Shown: positions 1 to 7,488 of the stretch, piece by piece | Layout of the letters: the number at the start of each line of letters is the position of its first letter | How positions within the stretch are numbered: position 1 is the stretch's first letter | Origin: Gammaproteobacteria bacterium | Lineage (GTDB): Bacteria; Pseudomonadota; Gammaproteobacteria; Pseudomonadales; Azotimanducaceae | DNA: 14,403 nt | Direction of reading: 5' to 3' | Assembly: GCA_009840715.1 (NCBI GenBank) | Contig: VXNE01000079.1 | Coordinates: forward strand, 1 to 14,403 | Notes under the pieces: generated by a model | Told to the model about the DNA's origin: nothing | The model's input: the letters and a program-made list of their open reading frames with translations, nothing else | Database searches by the model: none | Made by a program: the position numbers and the translations under genes

Positions 1-1056
1 CGGCAGGACGGCGCCCGCTGCCTCCACGAGCGACGGGAGGACATCGCTGAAGTCGATCAGGGCGTCGGACACCCGTCCACCCGGCACGCTCGCGGGCCAC
101 GAAGCGATGAACGGTACGTGGGTGCCGGCGTTCGTCGGCTGGCCCTTGCCGCCCTGCACGACCGTTCCGTCGGTCATGGTGCTCGTGATCGCGGAAGAGG
201 TGCCGTTGTCGCCCGTGAAGAGCACGAGGGTGTTGTCCCGCAGTCCGAGTTCCTCGAGCTTCGCCACGGTCCGGCCGACGATCTTGTCCATGTACTCCAC
301 CATGTCCTTGAAATAGGCCGGATCCTCGGCGTAGCGGTCGCCGTCCCAGCCGGCGCTGTCGGGGGTGGGAACGAAGGGGTCGTGGGTCAGCGCCATCGGG
401 AAGTACGCGAGGAACGGCCGTCCGGGGTCGTTGCTTGCATGGCGCTCGATGAAGTCCAGCATGAAGTCGGTGGACAGGTCCGGGCCGTAGGCGCCCGGGA
501 CCGTGGTCGCGGCGGCTCCGCTCCTCTCGATGAAGGGGTCGGCGAATCGCTCGCCTGCGGTGAAGGTATGGCGCACCTGCCACAGCAGGTGGTCGTCGAA
601 GCCGGCCGCGGCCGGCAACTGTCCCGTGCCACGGGCTTCGGGCCAGGCCCGCTCGTGGCCCCAGAGCTGCCACTTGCCGACCACCACCGTGGCGTACCCC
701 GCGTCCTTGAGGAGATGAGCGAACGTGATTTCTCCTTCGGGGAGGATGTTGAAGTTGGTGTAGTTCCGGTGGTTGTAGCGGCCGGTCATGATCTGTACGC
801 GCGACGGCGTGCACAGCGGCTGCGAGTGGGCGTTGGTGAACCGGACGCCCGATGCGGCCAGTGCGTCCAGGGCAGGGGTTCCGTAGGAGGCGCTGCCGTT
901 GACGCCCAGGGTTTCGTACCCGAGGTCGTCCGCCAGGAAGAGGACGATGTTGGGTCGTGGATCGGGCGGGGCCGGCGCCTCAGGAGCGTCCGCCGGCTCG
1001 GAGCATGCGGTCACGAGGGCGCAGAGGGCCGGCAACAGCCTGTAGGTTCGGGACAT
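1..1056 (-). CDS. Lipoprotein sulfatase (type I, formylglycine-dependent), C-terminus cut off by the window edge
   Basis: This gene encodes a sulfate ester hydrolase of the arylsulfatase (S1) family; 352 N-terminal residues are visible and the frame is still open at the left edge. The N-terminus has a short hydrophobic stretch ending in the lipobox V-T-A-C with Cys18, so the protein is probably a lipid-anchored, exported enzyme. Family motifs seen: metal-binding ADDLG (42-46), the modification motif C-T-P-S-R with Cys82 as the predicted formylglycine, GKW (Lys128), ALTHDP (His225) and FTGDNGT (Asp282, Asn283). The Cys-type motif requires a maturing enzyme, which is not encoded here. The ATG is preceded by AGGAAG at 1063-1068. 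It lies 78 bp downstream of mobA on the same strand, so read-through is possible, but a link to formate metabolism is not evident. The substrate cannot be told from sequence alone. Confidence 0.93.
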   Translation of the reverse strand, partial: MSRTYRLLPALCALVTACSEPADAPEAPAPPDPRPNIVLFLADDLGYETLGVNGSASYGTPALDALAASGVRFTNAHSQPLCTPSRVQIMTGRYNHRNYTNFNILPEGEITFAHLLKDAGYATVVVGKWQLWGHERAWPEARGTGQLPAAAGFDDHLLWQVRHTFTAGERFADPFIERSGAAATTVPGAYGPDLSTDFMLDFIERHASNDPGRPFLAYFPMALTHDPFVPTPDSAGWDGDRYAEDPAYFKDMVEYMDKIVGRTVAKLEELGLRDNTLVLFTGDNGTSSAITSTMTDGTVVQGGKGQPTNAGTHVPFIASWPASVPGGRVSDALIDFSDVLPSLVEAAGAVLP

Positions 1057-1134
1057 CGTGTTCTTCCTGTTGGCCCGTGGCGTAGCCGAGCCTATGCGAC
1101 GGCGAGGCTGTGCGCCAACGCGCGGAGCGGCCGG

Positions 1135-1806
1135 TCAGTCGTCCTGCGCCCGCAGCGCGGCGAGGTCTTCGTGCGTGTTGACGTTGAAGAACGCGTCGGC
1201 CAGGTCCGGCAGCCGCGTGGATGCGATGTCCTGGTCGTCGAGCCAGCGATGGATGGCCCGGCCGCCCGCCCGGTAGAACTCGGCCAGCGCATCGGCCCGG
1301 TCGCGCCGGATCAGCAGGAACAGGTTCTGCCGCCGGCGTCCGTCATGGGAGACGGCGACGCCGCTGCGCTCGGCATCGGGTGTCAGGCGCGCCACGAGGT
1401 CGGTCGCCAGATGGGGAGAGTCGCCCGGGCAGGTGAAGATCCATGGCGTGGTCACCGCTTCCAGGCAGCATGCGAAGCCCCCGAGCGGTCCTTCCCCCGG
1501 CGTCTCGTCGGGCACGGCCCGGCACGGGACCGACGGCGCCACCGACGATCGCAGGCCGGGGCGAGGCGCGGCGTCTTCGTCCGCGCGCCGCCGGAACCGC
1601 GCGTAGAGTTCGGGATCGGCGCCGGTACTGAGCAGGATGGCGCCGACCTGCTCGGCCACGCGGTCGATCACGTGCCCCACCAGGGGTTGGCCTCGCCAGT
1701 CGATCAGCGGTTTCGTGACCCCGCCAAGGCGCCGGCCGGCCCCGCCGCAGAAGACGATGGCGGTGATGTCCTCCCGTTTCATGCCTCCCGCTTCATGGCT
1801 CCCCAT
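1135..1806 (-). CDS. mobA: Molybdenum cofactor guanylyltransferase MobA
   Basis: MobA transfers GMP from GTP to molybdenum-molybdopterin, on the way to the bis-MGD cofactor used by formate dehydrogenase. The protein has 223 residues as called, against about 190-215 for the family. Seen: a nucleotidyltransferase signature G-G-A-G-R-R-L-G-G (21-29) with Lys32, a GPLGGF segment (107-111), CPGDSP with the probable Mg-binding Asp129, and a C-terminal FFNVNTHEDL segment typical of MobA. The ATG directly abuts the fdhD stop (TGA then ATG), which suggests translational coupling. A second in-frame ATG at 1780-1782 would remove eight non-conserved residues and start closer to the conserved beta strand; its purine-rich sequence lies only about one base upstream, so neither start is decided. 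As the last gene of the fds operon, it supplies the cofactor to FdsA. Confidence 0.93.
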   Translation of the reverse strand: MGSHEAGGMKREDITAIVFCGGAGRRLGGVTKPLIDWRGQPLVGHVIDRVAEQVGAILLSTGADPELYARFRRRADEDAAPRPGLRSSVAPSVPCRAVPDETPGEGPLGGFACCLEAVTTPWIFTCPGDSPHLATDLVARLTPDAERSGVAVSHDGRRRQNLFLLIRRDRADALAEFYRAGGRAIHRWLDDQDIASTRLPDLADAFFNVNTHEDLAALRAQDD

Positions 1807-2688
1807 TCATAAGGAGATGCGGTCGGGGCGGGTGTAGATGTTGAAGCGGTCCGGCTTCAGGAAGCCCGCCAGGGTGATGCCCTGGTCAAGGGCGAGTTCG
1901 ACGGCGAGGCTCGACGGGGGACCGATGGAGGCCACGAGCGCTGTCCCGGCCACCGCCGCCTTCTGCAGCAGCTCGAAGCTGGCCCGCCCGGAGAGCAGGA
2001 TGCCGTGCTCCGCCAATCCGCCCTCCGCCAGGTAGGAGCCGGCGAGCTTGTCGAAGGCGTTGTGGCGGCCGATGTCCTCCCGCACGCGCAGGATCGCGCC
2101 GGCGCGGTCGAAACTCGCCGTCGCGTGCAGGCCGCCGGTGCGGGCGAACTCGGTCTGCCGCGCGCGCAGTGCCCCGGGAAGCTGTCGGAGCGCCGCCGCG
2201 TGGATCGAGAAGGCCCGCGGGCGCCGCCTGGCCACGTGAATGCGCACGGCGTCGAGCGATGCCTTGCCGCACACGCCGCAACTCGATGTCGTGTAGAAGT
2301 GCCGGAGCAGGCCGCCGGGGTCCACGGCGACGTCATCCGCGAGCTCCACCCGCACGACGTTGCGGATGCCCTTGTCCGGGCTCGGTGGACCGCAGTGCTC
2401 GACCAGTCGCACGTCGTCCGACCTCGTGACGATGCCCTCGCCGGCGAGGAACCCGACCGCGAGTTCCTCGTCGTTTCCGGGGGTGCGCATGGTGATCGAG
2501 ATGCTCTGCTCGTGACGGTCCGTGGCGGCCCCGTACGAGAGACGGATCTCAAGCGGCTCCTCGATCGTGACGACGTCTGATCCGGTACGCCGGTGGTCGT
2601 CGCCGGCGACCGCCTCGACGTCGATCCGGAGGCTCGCCGCGGGCGCCCTGGCGGCCTCGATGGCGGCGTCGGACGTCGGGCGGGTCAT
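1807..2688 (-). CDS. fdhD: Formate dehydrogenase accessory sulfurtransferase FdhD (FdsC)
   Basis: FdhD passes sulfur from a cysteine desulfurase to the molybdenum centre of formate dehydrogenase, a step needed for activity. The protein has 293 residues, normal for the family. Seen: the EEPLEIRL segment (43-50), the conserved hydrophobic AVGFLAGEGI (77-86), the Cys-X-X-Cys pair in S-S-C-G-V-C-G-K (Cys137 and Cys140) and the REDIGRHNAFDKL region with LLSGRASFELLQKA after it. The ATG overlaps the fdsA stop by four bases (ATGA). The same reading frame stays open far upstream through fdsA, but that stretch does not resemble any protein; homology begins only after this start. FdhD is the usual neighbour of soluble Mo formate dehydrogenases and is called FdsC in Cupriavidus-type operons. 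Confidence 0.96.
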   Translation of the reverse strand: MTRPTSDAAIEAARAPAASLRIDVEAVAGDDHRRTGSDVVTIEEPLEIRLSYGAATDRHEQSISITMRTPGNDEELAVGFLAGEGIVTRSDDVRLVEHCGPPSPDKGIRNVVRVELADDVAVDPGGLLRHFYTTSSCGVCGKASLDAVRIHVARRRPRAFSIHAAALRQLPGALRARQTEFARTGGLHATASFDRAGAILRVREDIGRHNAFDKLAGSYLAEGGLAEHGILLSGRASFELLQKAAVAGTALVASIGPPSSLAVELALDQGITLAGFLKPDRFNIYTRPDRISL

Positions 2689-5528
2689 CCCGCCGGCAGG
2701 AGGTCGATCTGCTCGGTGTTCCGGCTGCGGAACGTCTCCTGCCACGGTGAACGGTGGTTCGCCGGCCGCACTTCCACCGCCGTCACCTTGTACTCGGGGC
2801 AGTTCGTGGCCCAGTCGGAGAGATTCGTCGTCACGACGTTCGTGCCGGTGGAGGGATGGTGGAAGGTCGTGTAGACAACGCCGGGCGCGACGCGCTCCGT
2901 CACATCGGCGCGCAGGGTGATCTCGCCCATGCGGCTCGTCACCGACACCCAGTCGTCCGTGCGGACGCCGCGCAGTTCCGCGTCCGCCGGGTGGATCTCC
3001 AGGCGGTCCTCGTCCAGCCACTCGACGTTGTCGGTGCGCCGGGTCTGGGCGCCGACGTTGTACTGGGTGAGGATGCGGCCCGTGGTCAGCAGCAACGGGA
3101 ACTTGCGGTTCGCCTTCTCCTCGGTGGGCTGGTACTCCGTCAGCACGAACAGGCCCTTGCCGCGCACGAACTCCTCGCGGTGCATGACCGGGGTCCCCTC
3201 CGGCGCCGCGTCGTTGCACGGCCACTGCACGCTGCCCACGCGGTCGAGCAGGTCGAAGGAGACGCCGGTGAACGTCGGGGTGAGCGACGCGACCTCGTCC
3301 ATGATCTCGCGCGCCGAACCGTACTGCATGGGATAGCCGAGGGCCCGCGTCAGGGCCTGCGTCGTCTCCCATTCCGCCATGCCGGTCTTGGGCGCCATCA
3401 CCGGGCGCACGCGGTTGATGCGGCGCTCGGCGTTGGTGAACGTGCCGTCCTTCTCCAGGAACGACGTGCCGGGGAAGAACACGTGGGCGAACTTGGCCGT
3501 CTCGTTCAGGAACAGGTCCTGGACGATGACGCACTCCATGGCGGCGAGCGCTTCCTCGACGTGCTGCGTGTTGGGGTCGGACTGGGCGATGTCTTCGCCC
3601 TGGATGTAGATGCCCTTGAAGCGGCCGGCGCAGGCGGCGTCGAGCATGTTCGGGATGCGGAAACCGGGCTCGGCATCGATCGTCGCGCCCCACGCCTCCT
3701 CGAACGTGGCGCGCACGGCGTCGTCCGTGACCATCCGGTAACCCGGCAGCTCGTGGGGGAACGACCCCATGTCGCACGCGCCCTGCACGTTGTTCTGGCC
3801 GCGCAGCGGGTTCACGCCGACCCCCGGGCGGCCGATGTTGCCGGTGGCCATCGCGAGGTTCGCCATGGCCATGACCATCGTCGAGCCCTGGCTGTGTTCC
3901 GTGACGCCGAGGCCGTAGTAGATCGCGGCGTTCGGCGCCGCCGCGTAGGCGTGCGCCGCGGCGCGGATGTCCTCGGCCGGGACCCCGGTGACGGCCGCGA
4001 CGGCTTCCGGGGAGTTCTGGTCGGCCGCGGCGAACTCGAGCCAGGCCCGGAACGATTCCACGTCGCAACGCTCCTGTGCGAACTCCTCGTCGATCAGGCC
4101 CTCGGTCACGACGACGTGGGCGAACGCGTTCATGAGCGGGACGTTCGTGCCCGGCTGCAGCGGCAGGTGCCAGTCGGCGGCGACGTGCGGCGAGCGCACG
4201 AGGTCGATGCGTCTTGGATCCACGACAATCAGTCTCGCGGGCGGCCGGCCCGGCCGGTCCTCGCGCAGGCGTCGCTTCATGCGGGACGCGAACACCGGAT
4301 GTCCTTCTGTCGGGTTGGCGCCGATCACGACGATCGTGTCCGCGTGGTCGACCGAGTCGAAGTTCTGGGTGCCCGCGGAAGTGCCGTACGTCGTCTTCAG
4401 GCCGTATCCCGTGGGCGAATGGCACACGCGCGCGCAGGTGTCGACGTTGTTGTTGCCGAAGGTGGTCCGGACCATCTTCTGGATGACCCACACCTCCTCG
4501 TTGGTGCAGCGGGACGACGTGATGGCCCCGATGGAGCCTTTTCCATGGTCGGTCTGGATGTCCCGCAGGCGCCTCGCGGCATGTGCGATGGCCTCGTCCC
4601 AGGAGACCTTGCGCCACGGATCGGTGATGCGGTCGCGAATCATGGGGTCGAGGACCCGCTCCCGGTGCTGGGCGTAGCCCCACGCGAAGCGGCCCTTCAC
4701 GCAGGAATGGCCGTGGTTCGCCTTGCCGTCCTTGTCCGGCGTCATGCGCACGACCTGGTCGCCCTTGATCTCCGCGTTGAACGAGCAGCCGACGCCGCAG
4801 TACGCGCACGTGGTCTTGACGACCCGGTCCGGTACGCCGTGCTCGATGACGGACTTCTCCATCAGGGTGGCGGTCGGGCAGGCCTGCACGCAGGCGCCGC
4901 AGGAGACGCACTCGGAGGAGAAGAAGTCGTCCGCCCCGGTCTTGACCGAAGCGTCGAAGCCGCGCCCGTCGATGGTGAGCGCGTAGGTGCCCTGGACCTC
5001 GTCGCAGGCGCGGACGCAGCGGGAGCAGACGATGCACTTGGACGGATCGAACGCGAAGTAGGGGTTCGACGTGTCGGCGGGGGCGTCCAGATGGTCCTCG
5101 CCGCCCGCGTATCGCACCTCGCGCAGGCCGACGGCCCCCGCCATGTCCTGCAGCTCGCAGTCGCCGTTCGCCGAGCACGTCAGGCAGTCCAGCGGGTGAT
5201 CGGAAATGTAGAGTTCCATCACGCCGCGGCGCATCTTCGCGATGTTCTCGCTTTGCGTGTGCACGGCCATGTCCGCTGCTACCGGCTCTGTGCACGAAGC
5301 ATGCAGGCCGCGCCTGCCCTCCACTTCCACCAGGCAGAGCCGGCAGGACCCGAACGATTCGAGGCTGTCGGTCGCGCAGAGCTTGGGGACGGGGATCCCG
5401 GCCTCCATGGCGGCGCGCATGATCGACGTGCCGGCCGGAACGGTCACGACCGTGCCGTCGACCGTCAGCGTGACGGTCTTGGCCGCGGGGGACGGGGGCG
5501 TCCCGTAGTCGTTGTCCGCGAGTCTCAT
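2685..5528 (-). CDS. fdsA: NAD-dependent formate dehydrogenase, catalytic (alpha) subunit FdsA
   Basis: This cytoplasmic subunit oxidises formate to CO2 at a molybdenum bis-MGD centre and passes electrons through iron-sulfur clusters to FdsB and FdsG. It has 947 residues, close to known FdsA proteins. In order: an N-terminal NuoG-like [2Fe-2S] domain (Cys51, 62, 65, 79), a His-Cys [4Fe-4S] site (His111, Cys115, 118, 124), two ferredoxin-type [4Fe-4S] sites (Cys165, 168, 171, 175 and Cys207, 210, 213, 217), the molybdopterin-domain cluster (Cys241, 244, 248, 276), the active site R-V-C-H-S-P with Cys369 and His370, and a C-terminal dinucleotide-binding domain. The active residue is TGC-type cysteine, so no selenocysteine is needed. 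It lies 33 bases after fdsB and overlaps fdhD. Every expected ligand is present, so it should be functional. Confidence 0.97.
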   Translation of the reverse strand: MRLADNDYGTPPSPAAKTVTLTVDGTVVTVPAGTSIMRAAMEAGIPVPKLCATDSLESFGSCRLCLVEVEGRRGLHASCTEPVAADMAVHTQSENIAKMRRGVMELYISDHPLDCLTCSANGDCELQDMAGAVGLREVRYAGGEDHLDAPADTSNPYFAFDPSKCIVCSRCVRACDEVQGTYALTIDGRGFDASVKTGADDFFSSECVSCGACVQACPTATLMEKSVIEHGVPDRVVKTTCAYCGVGCSFNAEIKGDQVVRMTPDKDGKANHGHSCVKGRFAWGYAQHRERVLDPMIRDRITDPWRKVSWDEAIAHAARRLRDIQTDHGKGSIGAITSSRCTNEEVWVIQKMVRTTFGNNNVDTCARVCHSPTGYGLKTTYGTSAGTQNFDSVDHADTIVVIGANPTEGHPVFASRMKRRLREDRPGRPPARLIVVDPRRIDLVRSPHVAADWHLPLQPGTNVPLMNAFAHVVVTEGLIDEEFAQERCDVESFRAWLEFAAADQNSPEAVAAVTGVPAEDIRAAAHAYAAAPNAAIYYGLGVTEHSQGSTMVMAMANLAMATGNIGRPGVGVNPLRGQNNVQGACDMGSFPHELPGYRMVTDDAVRATFEEAWGATIDAEPGFRIPNMLDAACAGRFKGIYIQGEDIAQSDPNTQHVEEALAAMECVIVQDLFLNETAKFAHVFFPGTSFLEKDGTFTNAERRINRVRPVMAPKTGMAEWETTQALTRALGYPMQYGSAREIMDEVASLTPTFTGVSFDLLDRVGSVQWPCNDAAPEGTPVMHREEFVRGKGLFVLTEYQPTEEKANRKFPLLLTTGRILTQYNVGAQTRRTDNVEWLDEDRLEIHPADAELRGVRTDDWVSVTSRMGEITLRADVTERVAPGVVYTTFHHPSTGTNVVTTNLSDWATNCPEYKVTAVEVRPANHRSPWQETFRSRNTEQIDLLPAG

Positions 5529-5561
5529 GTCACTGTTCGAGACCCTGCGTCCGTGGCGTCC

Positions 5562-6974
5562 TCAGTCGCCGCCTTGCGGCAGCCCGAGCGCGCTACGCAC
5601 GGGGATGGGCGTCATGCCGCCCATCTGGCACAGGCTCGCCTGCTCCATGACGTCGCACAGATCGGCAATAATAGCCAATTCCACCTCGGGGCGTTCGCTC
5701 GCGATCAGCGCCTCGACGGTCTCCTTCCCGCGTACCGCTCCGATGCGGCAGGGCGTGCACTTGCCGCAGGATTCGTGGGCGCAGAACGCGAACGCGTAGT
5801 GGGCCTGGCGGACGAGGTCGATGGTGTCGTCGAAGACCACGATGCCCCCGTGGCCGACCCCCGCGCCGATGGCGGCGAGGGCCTCGTAGGTCATCGGCGT
5901 GTCGAGCTGGGCGCCGGTCAGGTATGCCCCCAGGGGCCCGCCCACCTGGACCGCTCCCACGTCGCGGCCGGTGCGCGTCCCGCCGCCCCAGTCCTCGATC
6001 AGTTCCCGGAGCGCCACGCCGAAGGGCAGTTCGATCAGGCCGCCGCGCTCCACGTTGCCCGCGAGCTGGAAGGTCATGGTCCCCGTCGAGCGGCCGACGC
6101 CCAGCTCCGCGTACGCGGCGCCGCCGTGCTCGAGGATGCCCGGGACCGCGCACAGCGTGATGACGTTGTGCACCAGGGTCGGCCGGCCGAAGAGCCCCGC
6201 GACGGCCGGCACGGGGGGTTTCGCGCGGATCTCCCCCCGCTTGCCTTCGAGGCTCTCGAGCAGGGAGGTCTCCTCGCCGCAGATGTAGGCGCCGGCGCCG
6301 ACGAAAAGCTCGATGTGGAAGGTCTCGAGGAGGCCCATCCCGCGGGCGGTGTCGATGGCCTCCGAGAAGATCTCGGCCGCGAGGGGGTACTCGGACCGCA
6401 GGTAGACCACGCCGGTGTCGGCCCCGATCGCGTGCCCCGCGATCAGCACGCCCTCGATGAGGCGGAACGGGTCCCCCTCCATGATGAGCCGGTCGGCGAA
6501 CGTGCCGGAGTCGCCTTCGTCGGCGTTCACGACCACGTACTTCCGGTCGGAAGGGGTGTCGTGGACCGTGCGCCACTTGATGTGCGCCGGGAAGCCGGCG
6601 CCGCCACGGCCGCGCAGGCCGCTGGCCTCGATCTCGGCGAGGATGTCGGCGGGCTGCCGTTGCAGGTGGGCCCGAATGGGAGTGGGATCGTAGTCGAAGG
6701 GATCGACCCTGCCGCAGCGGTCGAAGACCAGGCGGTGCTGGCGGGAGAGGGCCGGGATCTCGTCCGTGGGTCCGATACGGGCGGCGTCCAGGTGTGCGAT
6801 GTCCTGCACGGGGCCGTACGCGATACCGTCGATCTCGACCAGGGGCTCGGCCCAGCAGAGGCCCAGCGAACCCGTACGGACCACATCGTGGCCACGCGCC
6901 GCCAGTTCTGCCGCGATCCCGTCGGCGCCCAGGGCGTTGGCGAGGGTCTCGCGGGGGACTTTCGCGACCGTCAC
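5562..6974 (-). CDS. fdsB: NAD-dependent formate dehydrogenase, diaphorase (beta) subunit FdsB
   Basis: FdsB is the NuoF-like subunit that takes electrons from FdsA and reduces NAD+ on FMN. It has 470 residues. Residues 1 to about 95 form the thioredoxin-like front domain seen in FdsB/HoxF proteins (GADGIAAEL, GSLGLCWAEPLVEI, AYGPV); the usual cluster cysteines are not there. The FMN site is G-L-R-G-R-G-G-A-G-F-P (119-129), the NADH site includes NADEGDSGTFADR (150-162), and YICGEETSLLESLEGKRG follows (230-247). The [4Fe-4S] ligands are Cys403, 406, 409 and Cys449. The start is GTG, overlapping the fdsG stop as GTGA; this start keeps the whole front domain, so no truncation is implied. Translational coupling to fdsG is likely, which fits a fixed subunit ratio. 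Confidence 0.96.
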   Translation of the reverse strand: MTVAKVPRETLANALGADGIAAELAARGHDVVRTGSLGLCWAEPLVEIDGIAYGPVQDIAHLDAARIGPTDEIPALSRQHRLVFDRCGRVDPFDYDPTPIRAHLQRQPADILAEIEASGLRGRGGAGFPAHIKWRTVHDTPSDRKYVVVNADEGDSGTFADRLIMEGDPFRLIEGVLIAGHAIGADTGVVYLRSEYPLAAEIFSEAIDTARGMGLLETFHIELFVGAGAYICGEETSLLESLEGKRGEIRAKPPVPAVAGLFGRPTLVHNVITLCAVPGILEHGGAAYAELGVGRSTGTMTFQLAGNVERGGLIELPFGVALRELIEDWGGGTRTGRDVGAVQVGGPLGAYLTGAQLDTPMTYEALAAIGAGVGHGGIVVFDDTIDLVRQAHYAFAFCAHESCGKCTPCRIGAVRGKETVEALIASERPEVELAIIADLCDVMEQASLCQMGGMTPIPVRSALGLPQGGD

Positions 6975-7408
6975 GGTGCGAGCGCCTCGGGAGTGGCCCG
7001 CACGATGATCCGGTCATCGACCGTCGCGGCGGGCCCGCTGGTGCACAGTCCCAGGCAGTAGACCGCTTCCAGGCTGACGCTGCCGTCGGCCGCCGTCTCG
7101 CCGAGGCCCGCCCCGAAACGCGCCACCGCCGCCGCGGTCAGCTCGCGGGCGCCGACGGATTGGCAGGCCTCGGCCTGGCAGATACGGATGTGCGTGCGGC
7201 CGCGCGGCTCCGTGTTGAGGTCGCTGTAGAAGCCGACGATGCCCCGAACCTCGGCGACGGTGAGGTTGAACGCGTCGGCGACGCCCTCCATGTGCGCACG
7301 CTCGATGTAGCCGAACTCGGCGGCGACCTCGCGCAACGCGGTGATCGGCCCGCCGATGCGGTCGAGGTGGCGTCCGGCGATCTCGTGCGCCAAGGCTGCC
7401 TGGTCCAT
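6971..7408 (-). CDS. fdsG: NAD-dependent formate dehydrogenase, gamma subunit FdsG (NuoE-like)
   Basis: FdsG is a small electron-transfer subunit related to NuoE of respiratory complex I. It has 145 residues. It carries a thioredoxin-like [2Fe-2S] site with the spacing C-x4-C-x35-C-x3-C: Cys77 and Cys82 in CQAEAC, Cys118 and Cys122 in CLGLC. The helical front part contains EVAAEFGYIERAHMEGVADAF and the segment VRGIVGFYSDLN, both typical for NuoE/FdsG. It is the first gene of the fdsG-fdsB-fdsA-fdhD-mobA run, in the same order as known fds operons. The ribosome binding site is weak: no clear AGGAG stands before the ATG. A -10-like box 30 bases upstream suggests that transcription of the operon starts here and that the leader is very short. 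Confidence 0.95.
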   Translation of the reverse strand: MDQAALAHEIAGRHLDRIGGPITALREVAAEFGYIERAHMEGVADAFNLTVAEVRGIVGFYSDLNTEPRGRTHIRICQAEACQSVGARELTAAAVARFGAGLGETAADGSVSLEAVYCLGLCTSGPAATVDDRIIVRATPEALAP

Positions 7409-7438
7409 CGCAAGGCACCCGAGTCAACGGGACCGGCG

Positions 7439-7463
7439 ACTATAGCACCGGGCTCCCCCGTGC
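7439..7463 (-). promoter_or_regulatory. Likely promoter of the fds operon with an adjoining dyad
   Basis: Read on the minus strand, TATAGT (7439-7444) matches the sigma-70 -10 consensus at five of six positions and ends 30 bases before the fdsG ATG. Such an AT-rich hexamer is rare in this GC-rich sequence. No good -35 box lies 16-18 bases upstream. Immediately upstream of the -10, at 7445-7463, is an imperfect dyad with eight-base arms (GCACCGGG and CCCCGTGC, one mismatch, three-base centre). A dyad in the spacer is a plausible operator, or a termination stem for the dehydrogenase gene that ends at 7489, though there is no T-run. Position and match are seen; the function is inferred. Confidence 0.5.
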
Positions 7464-7488
7464 CGAAGCCGTGCAGGCCCCCGGGTCG

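Noticed and set aside
1089..1109. Hairpin between mobA and the sulfatase (AGCCT/AGGCT)
   Set aside because: The five-base stem with an 11-base loop and no T-run is too weak to call a terminator. It leaves open whether the sulfatase is read with the fds operon.
118..1812. A 564-codon plus-strand frame opposite the sulfatase and mobA
   Set aside because: It is antisense to two well-supported genes, crosses their intergenic gap and shows no family motif.
2689..5295. An N-terminal extension of fdhD by about 869 codons in the same open frame
   Set aside because: The extension is an out-of-frame reading of fdsA. FdhD homology begins at the ATG that overlaps the fdsA stop.
2685..5528. Possible selenocysteine in the formate dehydrogenase active site
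   Set aside because: The active-site codon encodes cysteine (R-V-C-H-S-P); no in-frame TGA occurs and no SECIS element is needed.
5667..5680. AT-rich patch AATAATAGCCAATT inside fdsB
   Set aside because: It is read in frame as Ala-Ile-Ile-Ala with less usual codons. There is no frameshift or start behind it, so it is taken as local codon drift.
2754..7061. A 1435-codon open frame on the plus strand opposite fdsA and fdsB
   Set aside because: It lies antisense to genes with full sets of cofactor ligands, its product has the Arg/Val/Gly/His-rich composition of a GC-rich shadow frame, and no domain is recognisable. Long antisense frames are expected from third-position GC bias.
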